The position numbers and the translations under genes are program-made. From Asaia bogorensis (GTDB lineage Bacteria > Pseudomonadota > Alphaproteobacteria > Acetobacterales > Acetobacteraceae), in the NCBI GenBank assembly GCA_945861095.1, contig CAMATI010000002.1, positions 1 through 55,656 of the forward strand: a stretch of DNA of 55,656 nt, given 5' to 3'. Shown here piece by piece: positions 33,825 through 43,708 of this stretch (positions are counted from its first letter, which is position 1; each line of letters starts with the position of its first letter). The notes beneath the pieces are model-generated. The model was given only the letters and a program-made list of their open reading frames with translations, was not told the origin of the DNA and did no database searches.

Positions 33825-35708
33825 ATGCGAGGGATCGTTCACACGCTCTCCCGCCTTCCCGTCGTGCTGGCACTCCTTGCCGGGACGACGATCCTCTTCG
33901 GGGCCTTGGCCCCGGCAGCCTGTGCGCAGGCCTCCGGATCAGGGAATGGCGTAAGGCCCATGCCGCCGTCAGGCGGGCGTGGAGAGGAAACCGCGTTCGC
34001 CTGGCCGAGGGCCCGCATGTCCGGCACCAATGCCGACCTTGCGCTGCCCGAGCCCCTGTCGCCGAGCGACACCGCCGCCATCCGCCGTATTCTGACATTG
34101 CAGGACAACGGCAACCTGACGGACGCAGGGCGGCTCATCGCAAATCTTGAAAGTCCGATCCTGATGGGCACGATCCTGGCCCAACGCTATCTGGGTCGGT
34201 TCCATCGCTCGACGGCGCGAGAGCTCAGCGACTGGCTTACTTTGTATGCCGATCTGCCGGACGCGCCGTCGATTCATGCGCTGCTGTTGAAGCGCCTGCC
34301 ATCAGGGGCTGCCGCGCCGCCGGGACCGAGGTATAGCCTACCGCCGGGTCCTTCCCCGGACCGAGAGGCAGGGGCCGACGATCTGAATACGGACCTGTGG
34401 CCCTTCGCACGCAACGCGTCCCTGGATCGGGCAGTCATCGACCGGGCACGGGCTGGGGAAACCAAGGCAGCACTGCGTCTGATCGCGGGGATTCGACGGC
34501 CGGATCGAGCTTACGCGGGCCTGTTGCAGGCGGAAGTGGCGCGGGAGCTGTTTTTCCGGAATGACGACGCAGAGGCGCTTCGGGTCGCTCTGATGGCTTT
34601 GCGGGACGTGCCGCGCGCCAGCCAGGTCGCATTGGCCGGCCATATTGGCGGCCTGGCGGCTTGGCGCATGGGCTGGAAGACGCAGGCACGGGGCTTGTTC
34701 GAACAGGTGGCCCACGCCGGGCTGGCATCGGGCCGGGATCGCGCGGCGGCCGCGTTCTGGGCCGCTCGCGCTAACCGTGCGATTGGTGATTGGAAGGCCG
34801 AGGAGGCTTGGCTGCAACGTGCGGCCGAGGCGCCCCGCACCCTGCACGGCATGCTCGCAAACCATGCCCTGGGCCGAGAGACCGGGATCGCCAGCACCAA
34901 CACGCTGCTGACACCGGCGGATCTCGATGCGATCGCGGCGACCGCGGGCGGCTGGCGGGCCTTTGCGCTGTTGCAGGTCGGTCAGCACCAGCGCGCGGAG
35001 GACGAACTGCGCGGGCTGTGGCCCAGGTTGCAGGAGGATCGCATCTTCGCCAGATCGCTCCTGCTGGTCGCTTCGGCCACCGGGTCGCGGGACTTCGCGG
35101 CTCGTATCGCTGGGTCCTTGCGGGACGGTGCCGGACCCGCGCGGGGCAATGCGTGGTTTGCGGTGCCGACCCTGCGGCCGACCGGTGGGTTCACCGTCGA
35201 TCCCGCGTTGGTTTACGCGCTGACCCGGATGGAATCGAACTTCGATCCCCAGGCGGTTTCCCCGGCCGGCGCCCGGGGGCTGATGCAAATCATGCCGGTT
35301 ACCGCGCAATATGTATCCGGTGACGCCGACCTGGGGGATTTGCGGCTGCACGAACCGGCGCTGAACCTGCGCCTGGGGCAGAAATACCTGCACTATCTCG
35401 CCGGCCTGAACTCCATCGGCAACGACCTGCTGCGCGTGCTGGCCAGCTACAATACCGGGCCGGCCAACTTCCTGCGTCGGGCGGGGGATTTGCGGGACAT
35501 GGGCGATCCCTTGATGTTCATTGAGGCGATTCCCGTTCCGGAAACCCGCGAATTCGTCGTCCGCGTACTAACATACACTTGGCTCTACGCCGCTCGGCTG
35601 CATCTGCCGGCGCCCAGTCTGGAGGCCTTGGCGGATGGGGTGTTTCCCCCCTTCACGCCCGGCCGGCCGGGGCGCAAGATACGTGCGGTGAACCTACCGG
35701 AAAATTGA
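33825..35708 (+). CDS. Soluble lytic murein transglycosylase (Slt70-like)
   Basis: 627 residues. A signal peptide (about 1-36, ending ACA-Q) directs it to the periplasm. A long helical superstructure (about 60-440) is followed by the SLT domain with catalytic Glu at about 470 in LTRMESNFDPQAVSPAGARG. Next come LMQIMPVTAQYV and ASYNTGPANF, the family I lytic transglycosylase motifs. It cleaves peptidoglycan to 1,6-anhydro muropeptides. The preceding 108 bases are AT-richer and probably contain the promoter. moaB begins 20 nt after the stop, so the two may be co-transcribed. Confidence 0.92.
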   Translation: MRGIVHTLSRLPVVLALLAGTTILFGALAPAACAQASGSGNGVRPMPPSGGRGEETAFAWPRARMSGTNADLALPEPLSPSDTAAIRRILTLQDNGNLTDAGRLIANLESPILMGTILAQRYLGRFHRSTARELSDWLTLYADLPDAPSIHALLLKRLPSGAAAPPGPRYSLPPGPSPDREAGADDLNTDLWPFARNASLDRAVIDRARAGETKAALRLIAGIRRPDRAYAGLLQAEVARELFFRNDDAEALRVALMALRDVPRASQVALAGHIGGLAAWRMGWKTQARGLFEQVAHAGLASGRDRAAAAFWAARANRAIGDWKAEEAWLQRAAEAPRTLHGMLANHALGRETGIASTNTLLTPADLDAIAATAGGWRAFALLQVGQHQRAEDELRGLWPRLQEDRIFARSLLLVASATGSRDFAARIAGSLRDGAGPARGNAWFAVPTLRPTGGFTVDPALVYALTRMESNFDPQAVSPAGARGLMQIMPVTAQYVSGDADLGDLRLHEPALNLRLGQKYLHYLAGLNSIGNDLLRVLASYNTGPANFLRRAGDLRDMGDPLMFIEAIPVPETREFVVRVLTYTWLYAARLHLPAPSLEALADGVFPPFTPGRPGRKIRAVNLPEN

Positions 35709-35728
35709 CGGGACCCTGGAGACCAACC

Positions 35729-36277
35729 ATGGCACGCATTGATGAGAGCCGCCCATTCATCCCGGTCAACATCGCTGTCCTGACCGTGTCCGACACCCGT
35801 ACCGCGGCGAATGATACGTCTGGCGATACGCTGGCTGAGCGCGTCGTGAAGGCCGGCCATGTCGTCGCCGCCCGGGTGATCGAGAAGGACGACGCGGGCT
35901 CGATCGAGCGTCTGCTTCGCGGTTGGATCGCGGACCCGCGGATCGATGTCGTGATCACAACCGGTGGCACCGGCATTACCGGCCGGGATGTCACCCCGGA
36001 AGCCTTCGATCGGGTCATGGAAAAGCGGATCGAGGGCTTCGGCGAACTGTTCCGCATGCTGAGCTACCAGAAGATCGGCACCTCCACGATGCAGTCCCGC
36101 GCCATCGGCGGGGTGGCTGGGGGAACCTATCTGTTCGCCTTGCCCGGGAGCACCGGCGCGGTAAAGGACGGATGGGACGATATCCTGGTGTCGCAATTGG
36201 ACAACCGGCACCGGCCCTGCAACCTGGTGGAATTGATGCCGCGGTTGCAGGAGCATTTGCGGCCCGCGGCGGAGTAG
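35729..36277 (+). CDS. moaB: Molybdenum cofactor biosynthesis protein MoaB
   Basis: 182 residues from ATG 35729. The MogA/MoaB fold is shown by NIAVLTVSDTRTAANDTSGDTL at the start, VVITTGGTGITGRDVTPEAF (substrate loop) and the later LFALPGSTGAVKDGWDDIL. It belongs to the family that adenylylates molybdopterin; MoaB of enteric bacteria is inactive, but some MoaB proteins replace MogA. A CTGGAG ribosome binding site lies 20 nt after the transglycosylase stop. No other moco genes are in the window. Confidence 0.92.
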   Translation: MARIDESRPFIPVNIAVLTVSDTRTAANDTSGDTLAERVVKAGHVVAARVIEKDDAGSIERLLRGWIADPRIDVVITTGGTGITGRDVTPEAFDRVMEKRIEGFGELFRMLSYQKIGTSTMQSRAIGGVAGGTYLFALPGSTGAVKDGWDDILVSQLDNRHRPCNLVELMPRLQEHLRPAAE

Positions 36278-36343
36278 GCGGCCGGCTATGCCGTCAGTTG
36301 CCTGCCACGCCTTTCGGCAATGGCTGGCCCCTGCGGCATGCCC

Positions 36344-37516
36344 TCAAAACTCATATTCGGGCCCCTCCACATACCGGAATCGCTCCAACGCGTCGGCGCG
36401 CAACGTGAAGCCGAGACCTGGCCGGTCCGGCGCATGCACCATCCCGTCCGGGCGGATGTCGAACGGTTCGTTGAAAAGGTCCCACATCATCGGCATGAAC
36501 CCTTGCGTCACTTCCAGAATGTGACAATTGGCCGAGGCCATGGCGACGTGAATGCTTGCCGCGAACAACACCCCGCTCCCCCAGGCATGCGGCGCCAGGC
36601 GCACGCCATGCGCCGATGTCAGTGCCGCGATGCGCCTGATCTCCGTCATGCCGCCCGCCCGCGCCACATCCGGCTGCGCGATATCCAGTGCGCGCCGTTC
36701 GAGCAGATCCTGAAAGTCGAACCGCGTGAACTCCCGCTCGCCCGAGGCGATGGGGATCGTCGTTGCTCGCCGCACTTCCGCCTGACCGGCGTGATCATCG
36801 GGCGAAACCGGCTCCTCGAACCAGGCGATGTCGTATTGCTCCAGTTCCCGGGCCAGCTTGATGGCGGTTGAAACCTCCAGCGAGCCATGGGCGTCGATCA
36901 TCAGTTCGACGTTGGGGCCAATGCCGCGACGGGCCGCCTTCACCCGGCGCACACAGTTTGGGATCGAAAACCCGTCGCGCCCGACCACGCGCATCTTGAC
37001 GGCGGTGAAGCCCTTGGCGGCGTAGCCCCCGAGTTCCGCTTCGGCCTCGTCACCCGGCGCCCACCCGCCGCTGGCATAGCCGCGCACCGCGCTGCGCACG
37101 GCGCCCAGCGCATGGTACAGCGGAATGCCGAGCGCCTGCGCCTTGACGTCCCAGATGGCGATATCGACGCCGGAAATTGCTTCCATGATCACGCCGCGTC
37201 GCCGGCTTTCATCGGCCTGCGTCACGCCACGCTCCAGCGCCGGTTTGGCGCGGGATCCATTGTACATCTTCTCGTAGATACGTTCGGAGAACATCGGGTC
37301 CTCGCCCACGCATTCCGACGCGAGTTCATGCTCGACGATGGCCGCGACGATCGGTGGCGTTCCCAGTGCCGCCCCGATCCCAACCAGCCCGTTATCGGTC
37401 TCGACACGGATGAGCGTTGCGTCGCTCTTGATCTTCGTGCCGAGGTCGGTGCGATGACGCTTGTCCTCGGGCACCGGCGCGGACATTGGAACGGCGGAGA
37501 CTTTGACGATTTTCAT
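36344..37516 (-). CDS. Mandelate racemase / muconate lactonizing family enzyme (enolase superfamily)
   Basis: 390 residues from ATG 37516. The N-terminal capping domain (1-130) is followed by the barrel. Metal ligands are expected in LMIDAHGSL (Asp), AWFEEPV (Glu) and IASGERE (Glu); a catalytic His lies in LAPHAWGSG, and the second-strand base sits in AVKMRV (KxR instead of KxK). This Lys/His arrangement is the mandelate-racemase type, used by sugar-acid dehydratases and racemases that abstract the proton next to a carboxylate. The substrate is not known. It is the last gene of the leftward set with three LLM enzymes. Confidence 0.88.
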   Translation of the reverse strand: MKIVKVSAVPMSAPVPEDKRHRTDLGTKIKSDATLIRVETDNGLVGIGAALGTPPIVAAIVEHELASECVGEDPMFSERIYEKMYNGSRAKPALERGVTQADESRRRGVIMEAISGVDIAIWDVKAQALGIPLYHALGAVRSAVRGYASGGWAPGDEAEAELGGYAAKGFTAVKMRVVGRDGFSIPNCVRRVKAARRGIGPNVELMIDAHGSLEVSTAIKLARELEQYDIAWFEEPVSPDDHAGQAEVRRATTIPIASGEREFTRFDFQDLLERRALDIAQPDVARAGGMTEIRRIAALTSAHGVRLAPHAWGSGVLFAASIHVAMASANCHILEVTQGFMPMMWDLFNEPFDIRPDGMVHAPDRPGLGFTLRADALERFRYVEGPEYEF

Positions 37517-37600
37517 TGGCTCGTTCTTCCCTGGCCGGTGTGCTGTATCACCCGGTCTTGTTTGATGTTCCGCGTATCGCGCGGGTTGTCCGCTTACGTT

Positions 37601-37673
37601 GTCATGGCCCATCCACGCATTTGCTGAGATCGACCCGGCAAGTCGGGGATGGCGGGTCTGCACCCGCCATGAC
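37601..37673. repeat. Inverted intergenic repeat
   Basis: GTCATGGC at 37601 is complementary to GCCATGAC ending at 37673, and a smaller hairpin (GGCGGGT-CTGC-ACCCGCC) lies inside the right arm. It is the typical GTCATGGC-type palindrome seen between genes of alphaproteobacteria. It sits in the 255-bp gap between the LLM gene and the enolase-superfamily gene. Confidence 0.55.
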
Positions 37674-37771
37674 GTGGAGCGTCCCGTGCTCGCTGGCAGA
37701 TGTAGCAGCTATTATTGTTCGTCGCCAAAGCGGCCAACGCCCTCCCGTGCCGAAGCCACAGACACCAGGCG

Positions 37772-38767
37772 TTACCCTGGCGCACAGGCGCGGATCGCGG
37801 CTTCGAAGCGGGCCTTGGCGCCTGGGCCACGCGCATAGGGGCTCAGGATCGGCACGTCGATGCCCGACCGCCGATACGCCTCCACCCGGGCTCGGCATTG
37901 CTCCGGCGTGCCCGCGATGCTGGTTGCGTCGATCATGGCGTCGGTCACGAAGCGCTCTCCGGCTGCCCGATCCCCGCGCTGCCAGGCCTCGGCGATGGCC
38001 GCCGCTTCGGCCGCGAAACCATGTTCGGCCATCAGCTTGTTGTAGCGCGGGAAAAAGCCGCAATAGAACGCAAGGCCAGGGCGCAACGCTTCCAGCGCCG
38101 CCCCGCGGTCATCAGCCACCGAGGTCGGCAGCAATGTCGTGATCTCGATCTTGCCAGGGTCGCGTCCGACCGACCGGGCGGCGTCAGCCAGTTGGGATCG
38201 CACGGACGCGGCGGTGTCCAATGTGCTCCGCGTCAGAATGATCCCATCCGCCACTTCACCGCAGAGCGCGATCCCTTTCGGAAATACAGCCGATAGATAC
38301 AGCGGCACATCCCGATACCGAGGCGCGTACCAAAGGTCGAAATTCTCGATCCGGATCGTCTCGCCTTCGAACCGCACCTGCCCCTCCCGGATCAGCGTGC
38401 GGACGACGGCGACCGTTTCCCGCGTGCGGGTCAATGGCTTTGTATAGGCGATCCCGTGTTCCGGTCCGACCTGCGCCTTGTGGCTCGACCCAAGCCCCAG
38501 GATGAATCGCCCCCCGGACAAGTCGGCCACCGAGGACGCGGCCATCGCGATCGTCGGCGCCGAACGGACATAGACGCTGCTGATGGCCGTCCCCAGCAGG
38601 ATACGGGAGGTTCGCATGGCGCAGGCCGCCAGGATCGCGAACTGGTCGCCGCCATGTCCTTCGGCGACCCAGGCGGACTCGTAACCCAGGCTTTCGGCCA
38701 GAACGACGAGGTCGACGATTTCCGCCGGGTTGGGGCCGCCCGAAATGGCGATGCCGATCCTGCTCAT
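37772..38767 (-). CDS. LLM class flavin-dependent oxidoreductase (Mer-like)
   Basis: 331 residues of the luciferase-like barrel. It starts RIGIAISGGPNPAEIVDLVVLAESLGYESAWVAEG, has LGTAISSVYVRSAPTIAMAASSVADLSGGRFILGLGSS (the family block around 55-95), and FFPRYNKLMAEHGF later. Such enzymes use FMN or F420 to oxidise or reduce small organic compounds. GGAGAAAG lies upstream of ATG 38767, and the gene starts 19 nt after the next LLM gene ends, so they are in one operon. The substrate is unknown. Confidence 0.9.
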   Translation of the reverse strand: MSRIGIAISGGPNPAEIVDLVVLAESLGYESAWVAEGHGGDQFAILAACAMRTSRILLGTAISSVYVRSAPTIAMAASSVADLSGGRFILGLGSSHKAQVGPEHGIAYTKPLTRTRETVAVVRTLIREGQVRFEGETIRIENFDLWYAPRYRDVPLYLSAVFPKGIALCGEVADGIILTRSTLDTAASVRSQLADAARSVGRDPGKIEITTLLPTSVADDRGAALEALRPGLAFYCGFFPRYNKLMAEHGFAAEAAAIAEAWQRGDRAAGERFVTDAMIDATSIAGTPEQCRARVEAYRRSGIDVPILSPYARGPGAKARFEAAIRACAPG

Positions 38768-38786
38768 GCTGTTCTTTCTCCAGTCG

Positions 38787-39638
38787 TCAGAGTTGGCGCA
38801 TCAAGGCGGCCCAGCGATCGAGGATCGGCAGCACCTCCTGTTCCTTGGCGGAAGGCACGCTGACCGAAACATGCACGACGCCGAGGTCGCGGTAGCGCTT
38901 CAGCGTATCGACATCCTCGGGCGCCGAGAACAGGTAAATCGGGCAACTTTCCGGAGTACGACCGGCTTCCTTCAACATCTCCCGGAATTTCGGGACAATT
39001 GTAAAGACATCGCCATCCTTCGCGATCCGCGCGGTCGTCGGAATCCACCCCTCCCCATACCTTACCGCTCGGCGGGCCGCGTACGGAAACGCACCGCCGA
39101 CGATCACCGGCGGGTTGGGCTTTTGCACCGGTTTCGGCCAGGTCATCATCGGATCGAAATTGACGAACTCGCCATGATACTCGGCCTTGGAGCTGGTCCA
39201 GATCGCCTTCATCGCTTCGACCCGTTCGCGCACCAGTTGGGCACGGGTGGCGAAGACGGTGCCGTGGTTCTCCATCTCATCCTGGTTCCAGCCGACGCCG
39301 ATGCCGAACAGGAAACGTCCACCGGACACCTGATCGATGGAGGCCACCAGCTTGGCCGTCTGGATCGGATCACGCTGGTTCACCAGACACACCCCGGTGC
39401 CGATTTTCAGAGTCTTGGTCGCCATCGCCGCGGCGGTCAGCGTCACGAACGGATCCATCACGTCATAATAATGCTTGGCCAATTCCCCGCCGCCGGGCGG
39501 TGGCGTTTTCCGAGTGAGTGGAATATGCGAGTGCTCCGGCGCCCACAGCGCGTCGAAGCCGCGCTCCTCCAGCGCCACGGCAAGAGCCGTCGGAGTCATC
39601 GAGTAGTCGGTGAAGAACATCGATGCGCCAAATTTCAT
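38787..39638 (-). CDS. LLM class flavin-dependent oxidoreductase (F420-type subgroup)
   Basis: 283 residues. Family features are ALAVALEERGFDALWAPEHSHIPL near the start, LKIGTGVCLVNQRDPIQTAKLVASIDQVSGGRFLFGIGVGW (about 78-118) and PPVIVGGAFPYAARRAVRYGEGWIPT. The style matches the actinobacterial-type F420-dependent group, but FMN use is just as possible in this host. GGGAGAGAGATC precedes ATG 39638. It is the middle gene of three LLM genes on the minus strand. Confidence 0.9.
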   Translation of the reverse strand: MKFGASMFFTDYSMTPTALAVALEERGFDALWAPEHSHIPLTRKTPPPGGGELAKHYYDVMDPFVTLTAAAMATKTLKIGTGVCLVNQRDPIQTAKLVASIDQVSGGRFLFGIGVGWNQDEMENHGTVFATRAQLVRERVEAMKAIWTSSKAEYHGEFVNFDPMMTWPKPVQKPNPPVIVGGAFPYAARRAVRYGEGWIPTTARIAKDGDVFTIVPKFREMLKEAGRTPESCPIYLFSAPEDVDTLKRYRDLGVVHVSVSVPSAKEQEVLPILDRWAALMRQL

Positions 39639-39718
39639 GATCTCTCTCCCTTTTCTTGCTCGCGTTTCGCCTATTCAAGCCATGCCGCCGTTGGACGTTG
39701 CGCGATGAGGTCTCTCGC

Positions 39719-40864
39719 CTACCAGCACCAGTCGCGTTCGGCCGGGTGCACCCAGATTCCCGCCTCGGCTAGGCGCGGCAGGACGAGACGGCCGAACAGC
39801 TCGATTTCGCTGGGATGCCACAGCGGAAACGTCAGGGCGACACCCCGTACGCCACGGTCCCGGTATAGGTCGATCAGGATCGCCGCGACCTTGTCAGGGC
39901 CGCCATGCGCCTGCATCCCACCCGAGACCAGACCGACCTGACGGAGGTCGTTCTCGGAATACTGTTTGTAGATATCCTCGTAGGTCGTGCTCAGGTTGCT
40001 GATGAAACGGATATATTCGGCGACCGCCGGCAGGTGCACGCTGGCTTTCAGTTCCGCTGACACCTGTTCCGCCTGGGCGTCGGTTTCCCGCACCAGCATG
40101 CTGACATGAACCTGCAGCCGCACGTGGCGATCATGTTCGGCCGCCTGGGCATTGATGTCGTCCATCGCCGTCAGCACGGTTTCCCGGGGCGTGCGACCCG
40201 GCATGAAGATGTAATCGGCATGGCGCGCGGCGAACCGCCGGCCGGCGGGGGACGCCCCGGCACTGACCACCAAAGGCATCGGACGCTGCACCGCATGGGG
40301 CCCGACAACCTGGCCCTTCACCTGGAAGTAGCGGCCGACATGGTCGATCGGCCGCCCGGTCCACAGGGCGCGCAGCACATCCATGGCCTCATGGGCCGCG
40401 TCGTAGCGGGCATCATGGTCGAGCCTGGCGAAGTCGTTTTCGATCAAACCCGCCGCCGAGGACGTCGAGGTCACGACGTTCAAACCCCAACGCCCATCGC
40501 TGAGCGCGTCCAGGGTTCCGCCCATGCGCGCGATCTGGACAGGGTGGAACAACGAACTGTGGATCGTTGTGATGATGCCGATCCGCCGCGTCGCCGCCGC
40601 CATGACCCCGGCGAGGATCGGAGAAAACAAATACGGGTCGCGCCAGCCGATGCGACCGGCTTCCTCTCCATAGGCCTGCCAACTGTCGGCCATGAAAAGA
40701 TAGTCGAAACCCGCGGCCTCGCACGCCGCCGCCAACGCCGTGTGGGTTGCGTGGTCGCAAAGATCCGGATTGCGCGTAACGCTCAGCTTCGATCCGAAAT
40801 GCACGTTGGCGTTCGGATGGAACAGTCCCACGCGCAGGCTGGGGTCGTCGCTTCTCGCTTTCAT
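39719..40864 (-). CDS. LLM class flavin-dependent monooxygenase (RutA/NtaA-like)
   Basis: 381 residues, longer than its two LLM neighbours. The start LRVGLFHPNANVHFGSK, GFDYLFMADSWQAYGEE, the family block FHPVQIARMGGTLDALSDGRWGLNVVTS (about 107-134) and the later MPLVVSAGASPAGRRFAARHADYIF place it in the FMNH2-dependent monooxygenase group. RutA (pyrimidine ring opening) and nitrilotriacetate monooxygenase belong there. Given the hydantoinase nearby, attack on a cyclic amide is a fair guess, not a proof. A separate flavin reductase gene is not seen in the window. Confidence 0.88.
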   Translation of the reverse strand: MKARSDDPSLRVGLFHPNANVHFGSKLSVTRNPDLCDHATHTALAAACEAAGFDYLFMADSWQAYGEEAGRIGWRDPYLFSPILAGVMAAATRRIGIITTIHSSLFHPVQIARMGGTLDALSDGRWGLNVVTSTSSAAGLIENDFARLDHDARYDAAHEAMDVLRALWTGRPIDHVGRYFQVKGQVVGPHAVQRPMPLVVSAGASPAGRRFAARHADYIFMPGRTPRETVLTAMDDINAQAAEHDRHVRLQVHVSMLVRETDAQAEQVSAELKASVHLPAVAEYIRFISNLSTTYEDIYKQYSENDLRQVGLVSGGMQAHGGPDKVAAILIDLYRDRGVRGVALTFPLWHPSEIELFGRLVLPRLAEAGIWVHPAERDWCW

Positions 40865-41111
40865 GGCAGGCTCCGAGCCTTGGTGTCGATGAGACGGTGC
40901 AACCGCGATACGCCACCGCCACCGCTACGTCCATCCGCTCGGGACCCTTCCAGCGAAACCGAACCAACCGCTCCGACGCCCGGACCGGGGCCCGCCCGGC
41001 GCGATCGGATGGAGCGTCACCTGGCGCGGCCGTTCCGTCACCCGGCTTTCGCATGGACGATCCGCCCCACCGCTTATTGCCGAGCGCGTGTCGCCACGTC
41101 ACACAGCCTGC

Positions 41112-42296
41112 ATGAACTCTGATTCCGCTGTTGGGCGACTGATCGCCTTGCTCGCCCTTGCTGTGTTTTCCGGCACATTGGTGACCCGTCTGACCGACCC
41201 GCTGGTGACCGTGCTGGCGCGGGATCTGGACAGCACGACGGTGCGCACCGCGCTGTTGGCGACCTGCTTCGCCCTGCCCTTCGCACTGATCCAGCCGATC
41301 CTGGGCCCGGTGGGCGATGCGCTGGGCAAGCGGCGGGTGATGACGGTCGCCGTCGGGCTGTTGTCGGTTCTGCTGGTCGCCTGCGCCGCCGCCCCGGATC
41401 TAGAATCGCTCATGGTCCTGCGTGGCCTTTCGGGCCTCGCCGCCGGTGGGTTGATGCCGCTGGCGATCGCGTTGGTCGGCGATTCCGCGCCGATGCACAG
41501 CCGCCAACTCGCGTTGTCACGCCTGGTCGCCTGTGCCATCTCCGGCCAGATCGCCGGCGGCGGCTTTGCCGGATTGTTGGAACCCTATCTTGGTTGGCGC
41601 GGCGTCATGCTGGCCGCGAGCGGCGTTGCGGCGCTGGGTTTCATGGCGCTGGTCCTGGGCGGGCGCGGATTCAGCACAGAGCCGCGGAACCGCTTCGATC
41701 CGTTACGGGCCGCGGTCAACTACGGCCAACTGATGCGAAACCCCGCGGCGCGGATGCTGTATATCGCGGTGGCGGTGGAGGGCGGGTTCATCTTCGGATC
41801 GTTTCCGTATTTCGCGTCCGATCTCCAGGATCGCGGCATCGGTGGAACGGCCGAGGCAGGGCTGGCCGTCGCCGCTTTCGGCATCGGAGGCCTGATCTAC
41901 GCCGCCATCGCGAAACGGCTGCTTGGCAGCCTCGGGCAGGACCGCATGGTCCTGCTTGGGGGCCTGTTGTGCCTGGTTTCGTATCTCGGCTTCGCGTTCG
42001 CGCCCGAGGCCTGGGTCTTTATCGGGTCCGGCCTCGTGTTGGGTACCGGTATGTACATGATCCACAATTCGATCCAGACCCGTGTCACGGAAGTGGCGCC
42101 GCATGCGCGCGGCGCCGCGGTCGCGATGCACGCGTTTCATTTCTTTTTGGGTCAGACCATCGGACCGGTCGTCTTCGGGCTGGTCCTGCACCATGCCGGC
42201 GCTCGCCCAGCCTTCCTGTTGGGGGGAATCAGCCTGTTGGTGCTGGCCCTGGTCCTGGGGCGGCGTGGCGTCGGCCGGGTCGCCGCCACGCGGTAG
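41112..42296 (+). CDS. MFS transporter
   Basis: 394 residues with about 12 membrane helices from ATG 41112. The loop 2-3 motif is PVGDALGKRRVMTV, and the LRGLSGLAAGGLMPLAIALVGD segment (about 104-125) is typical. It is the only rightward gene within the catabolic region and is divergent from the LLM operon across 247 bases, so one control region may serve both. Import of the compound degraded by the neighbouring enzymes is plausible. Export cannot be ruled out. Confidence 0.88.
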   Translation: MNSDSAVGRLIALLALAVFSGTLVTRLTDPLVTVLARDLDSTTVRTALLATCFALPFALIQPILGPVGDALGKRRVMTVAVGLLSVLLVACAAAPDLESLMVLRGLSGLAAGGLMPLAIALVGDSAPMHSRQLALSRLVACAISGQIAGGGFAGLLEPYLGWRGVMLAASGVAALGFMALVLGGRGFSTEPRNRFDPLRAAVNYGQLMRNPAARMLYIAVAVEGGFIFGSFPYFASDLQDRGIGGTAEAGLAVAAFGIGGLIYAAIAKRLLGSLGQDRMVLLGGLLCLVSYLGFAFAPEAWVFIGSGLVLGTGMYMIHNSIQTRVTEVAPHARGAAVAMHAFHFFLGQTIGPVVFGLVLHHAGARPAFLLGGISLLVLALVLGRRGVGRVAATR

Positions 42297-42417
42297 CGTT
42301 CCCGCGCGGGCGGTTGCCGCCGCCCAACCGGACCGGTCGATCCGCGGCAACGACCCAAGGTGCCGCATCCCATCCCGGCGCGCCGATTGACACCCGCATC
42401 CACGAACGCTCGGCCCG

Positions 42418-43620
42418 TCACTCCGCCAGGAAGCGGGCCGCGGCCTCTCCCAGAACCTGGACCCCAAGCGCGAGGTCTTCGTCCTTGGTGTCCTCCGACC
42501 AATGGTGGCTGATGCCGCCGATCGACGGGACGAACAGCATCGCCGCCGGCATGACACGCGCGATGTTCTGCGCGTCGTGCCCGGCGCCAGAGGGCATGGC
42601 CTGCCATGCGCCCGGGGCGAGATGGTCCGCGGCACCCGACAATGCCCGCATCATCGCAGGGTCGCACAGGGCGGGGATGGCCTTCGACATCGGCTCCAGC
42701 GTGATCGAGCACCGTTCGCGCCGGTTGGCGTCCCGCACCAGCGCGCGCAGCGTCGCCTCCATCCGTTCCAATGCCGCAACCGATACGTCACGGAACTGGA
42801 ACAGAACGGTCGCGGTTCCGGGTATGATACTGGGGGCGCCGGGATCGAGCGTGATGCGGCCGGTCGTCCAGGTGCTGCGTTCCCCGCAAACGCGCGGGAA
42901 TTCCGCATCGATGGCTGCCAGCAGCCGCACCGCCGTCAGCCCGGCATCCTTGCGTTCGGCCATCGTGGTGCCGCCGGCATGATCCTGCTGGCCTTGCACG
43001 ATCAGACGCCACTGCCAGATAGCCACGATTCCGGTGACGACGCCGATGCGCAAGCCGGCCTGTTCCAGTTGCGTGCCTTGCTCGATATGCATCTCCAGGA
43101 AGCCCTTGTGCCGACCTGGCTCCAGGCGCATCCGGGTTTTTCCGTCCAGCCCCACCTGGCGCAGCGCATCGCGCAGCGGCGTGCCGTCCGTCCGGTTGCG
43201 GCTGCGGTCGATCTCGTCTTCCGTCAACTCCCCGATGATCGATCGGCTGCCGAGGAACCCCCCATCGAAATGCCCTTCCTCGTCGGCGAAGGCGCACACG
43301 TCCACGGCCAGTCCAGCGCGGGCCAGCGCCACGCCGGCGACAACGCCGAGCGCACCGTCGAGCCAACCGGCCTGGTTTTGGGATTCGATGTGGCTGCCCG
43401 TCAGCAGATGGGGTCCCGGGCCGGTGTGGCGGCCATAGACGTTGCCGATCCCGTCAATCGAGGCTTCGAGGCCGCAGGCGGACAGCCGGTCGAGCAGCCA
43501 GCGTCGCGATTCCATATCCTGCGGCGAAAAAGTGGGGCGATGCACGCCGGTGCGAAAGGCCCCGATCTTGCGGAGCGTGTGCAGGTCCTGAAGGAAGGCA
43601 TTTGTGTCGATGACTGTCAT
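42418..43620 (-). CDS. M20-family amidohydrolase (N-carbamoyl-amino acid hydrolase / allantoate amidohydrolase type)
   Basis: 400 residues, normal for the HyuC/AllC group. Metal ligands are expected in LLTGSHIESQNQAGWLDGALGV (His and Asp), FADEEGHFDGGFLGS (Glu pair), FLEMHIEQG (His) and SIGGISHHWSED near the end. The lid domain contains VQGQQDHAGGTTMAERKDAG. Such enzymes hydrolyse N-carbamoyl amino acids, ureidopropionate or allantoate. With the hydantoinase upstream on the same strand, it would take the second step of hydantoin-type degradation. A 12-bp tandem array separates it from the DUF3830 gene. Confidence 0.9.
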   Translation of the reverse strand: MTVIDTNAFLQDLHTLRKIGAFRTGVHRPTFSPQDMESRRWLLDRLSACGLEASIDGIGNVYGRHTGPGPHLLTGSHIESQNQAGWLDGALGVVAGVALARAGLAVDVCAFADEEGHFDGGFLGSRSIIGELTEDEIDRSRNRTDGTPLRDALRQVGLDGKTRMRLEPGRHKGFLEMHIEQGTQLEQAGLRIGVVTGIVAIWQWRLIVQGQQDHAGGTTMAERKDAGLTAVRLLAAIDAEFPRVCGERSTWTTGRITLDPGAPSIIPGTATVLFQFRDVSVAALERMEATLRALVRDANRRERCSITLEPMSKAIPALCDPAMMRALSGAADHLAPGAWQAMPSGAGHDAQNIARVMPAAMLFVPSIGGISHHWSEDTKDEDLALGVQVLGEAAARFLAE

Positions 43621-43708
43621 GACTGATGTCCAGATTCCTACTGCCGCGATGAAGCGTTACGGTCCGATCCTTTGTGCAATCGGCCCGCCTGGTCAGGTCC
43701 CGGCCGAC

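Noticed and set aside
38730..39941. A 403-residue plus-strand open frame opposite the LLM genes
   Set aside because: It lies antisense to two clear LLM genes and shows no family features.
42300..42330. GGGCGG-TTGC-CGCCGCCC hairpin after the MFS gene as a terminator
   Set aside because: The stem is short and no T-run follows on either strand. Such GC stems are common by chance in this sequence.
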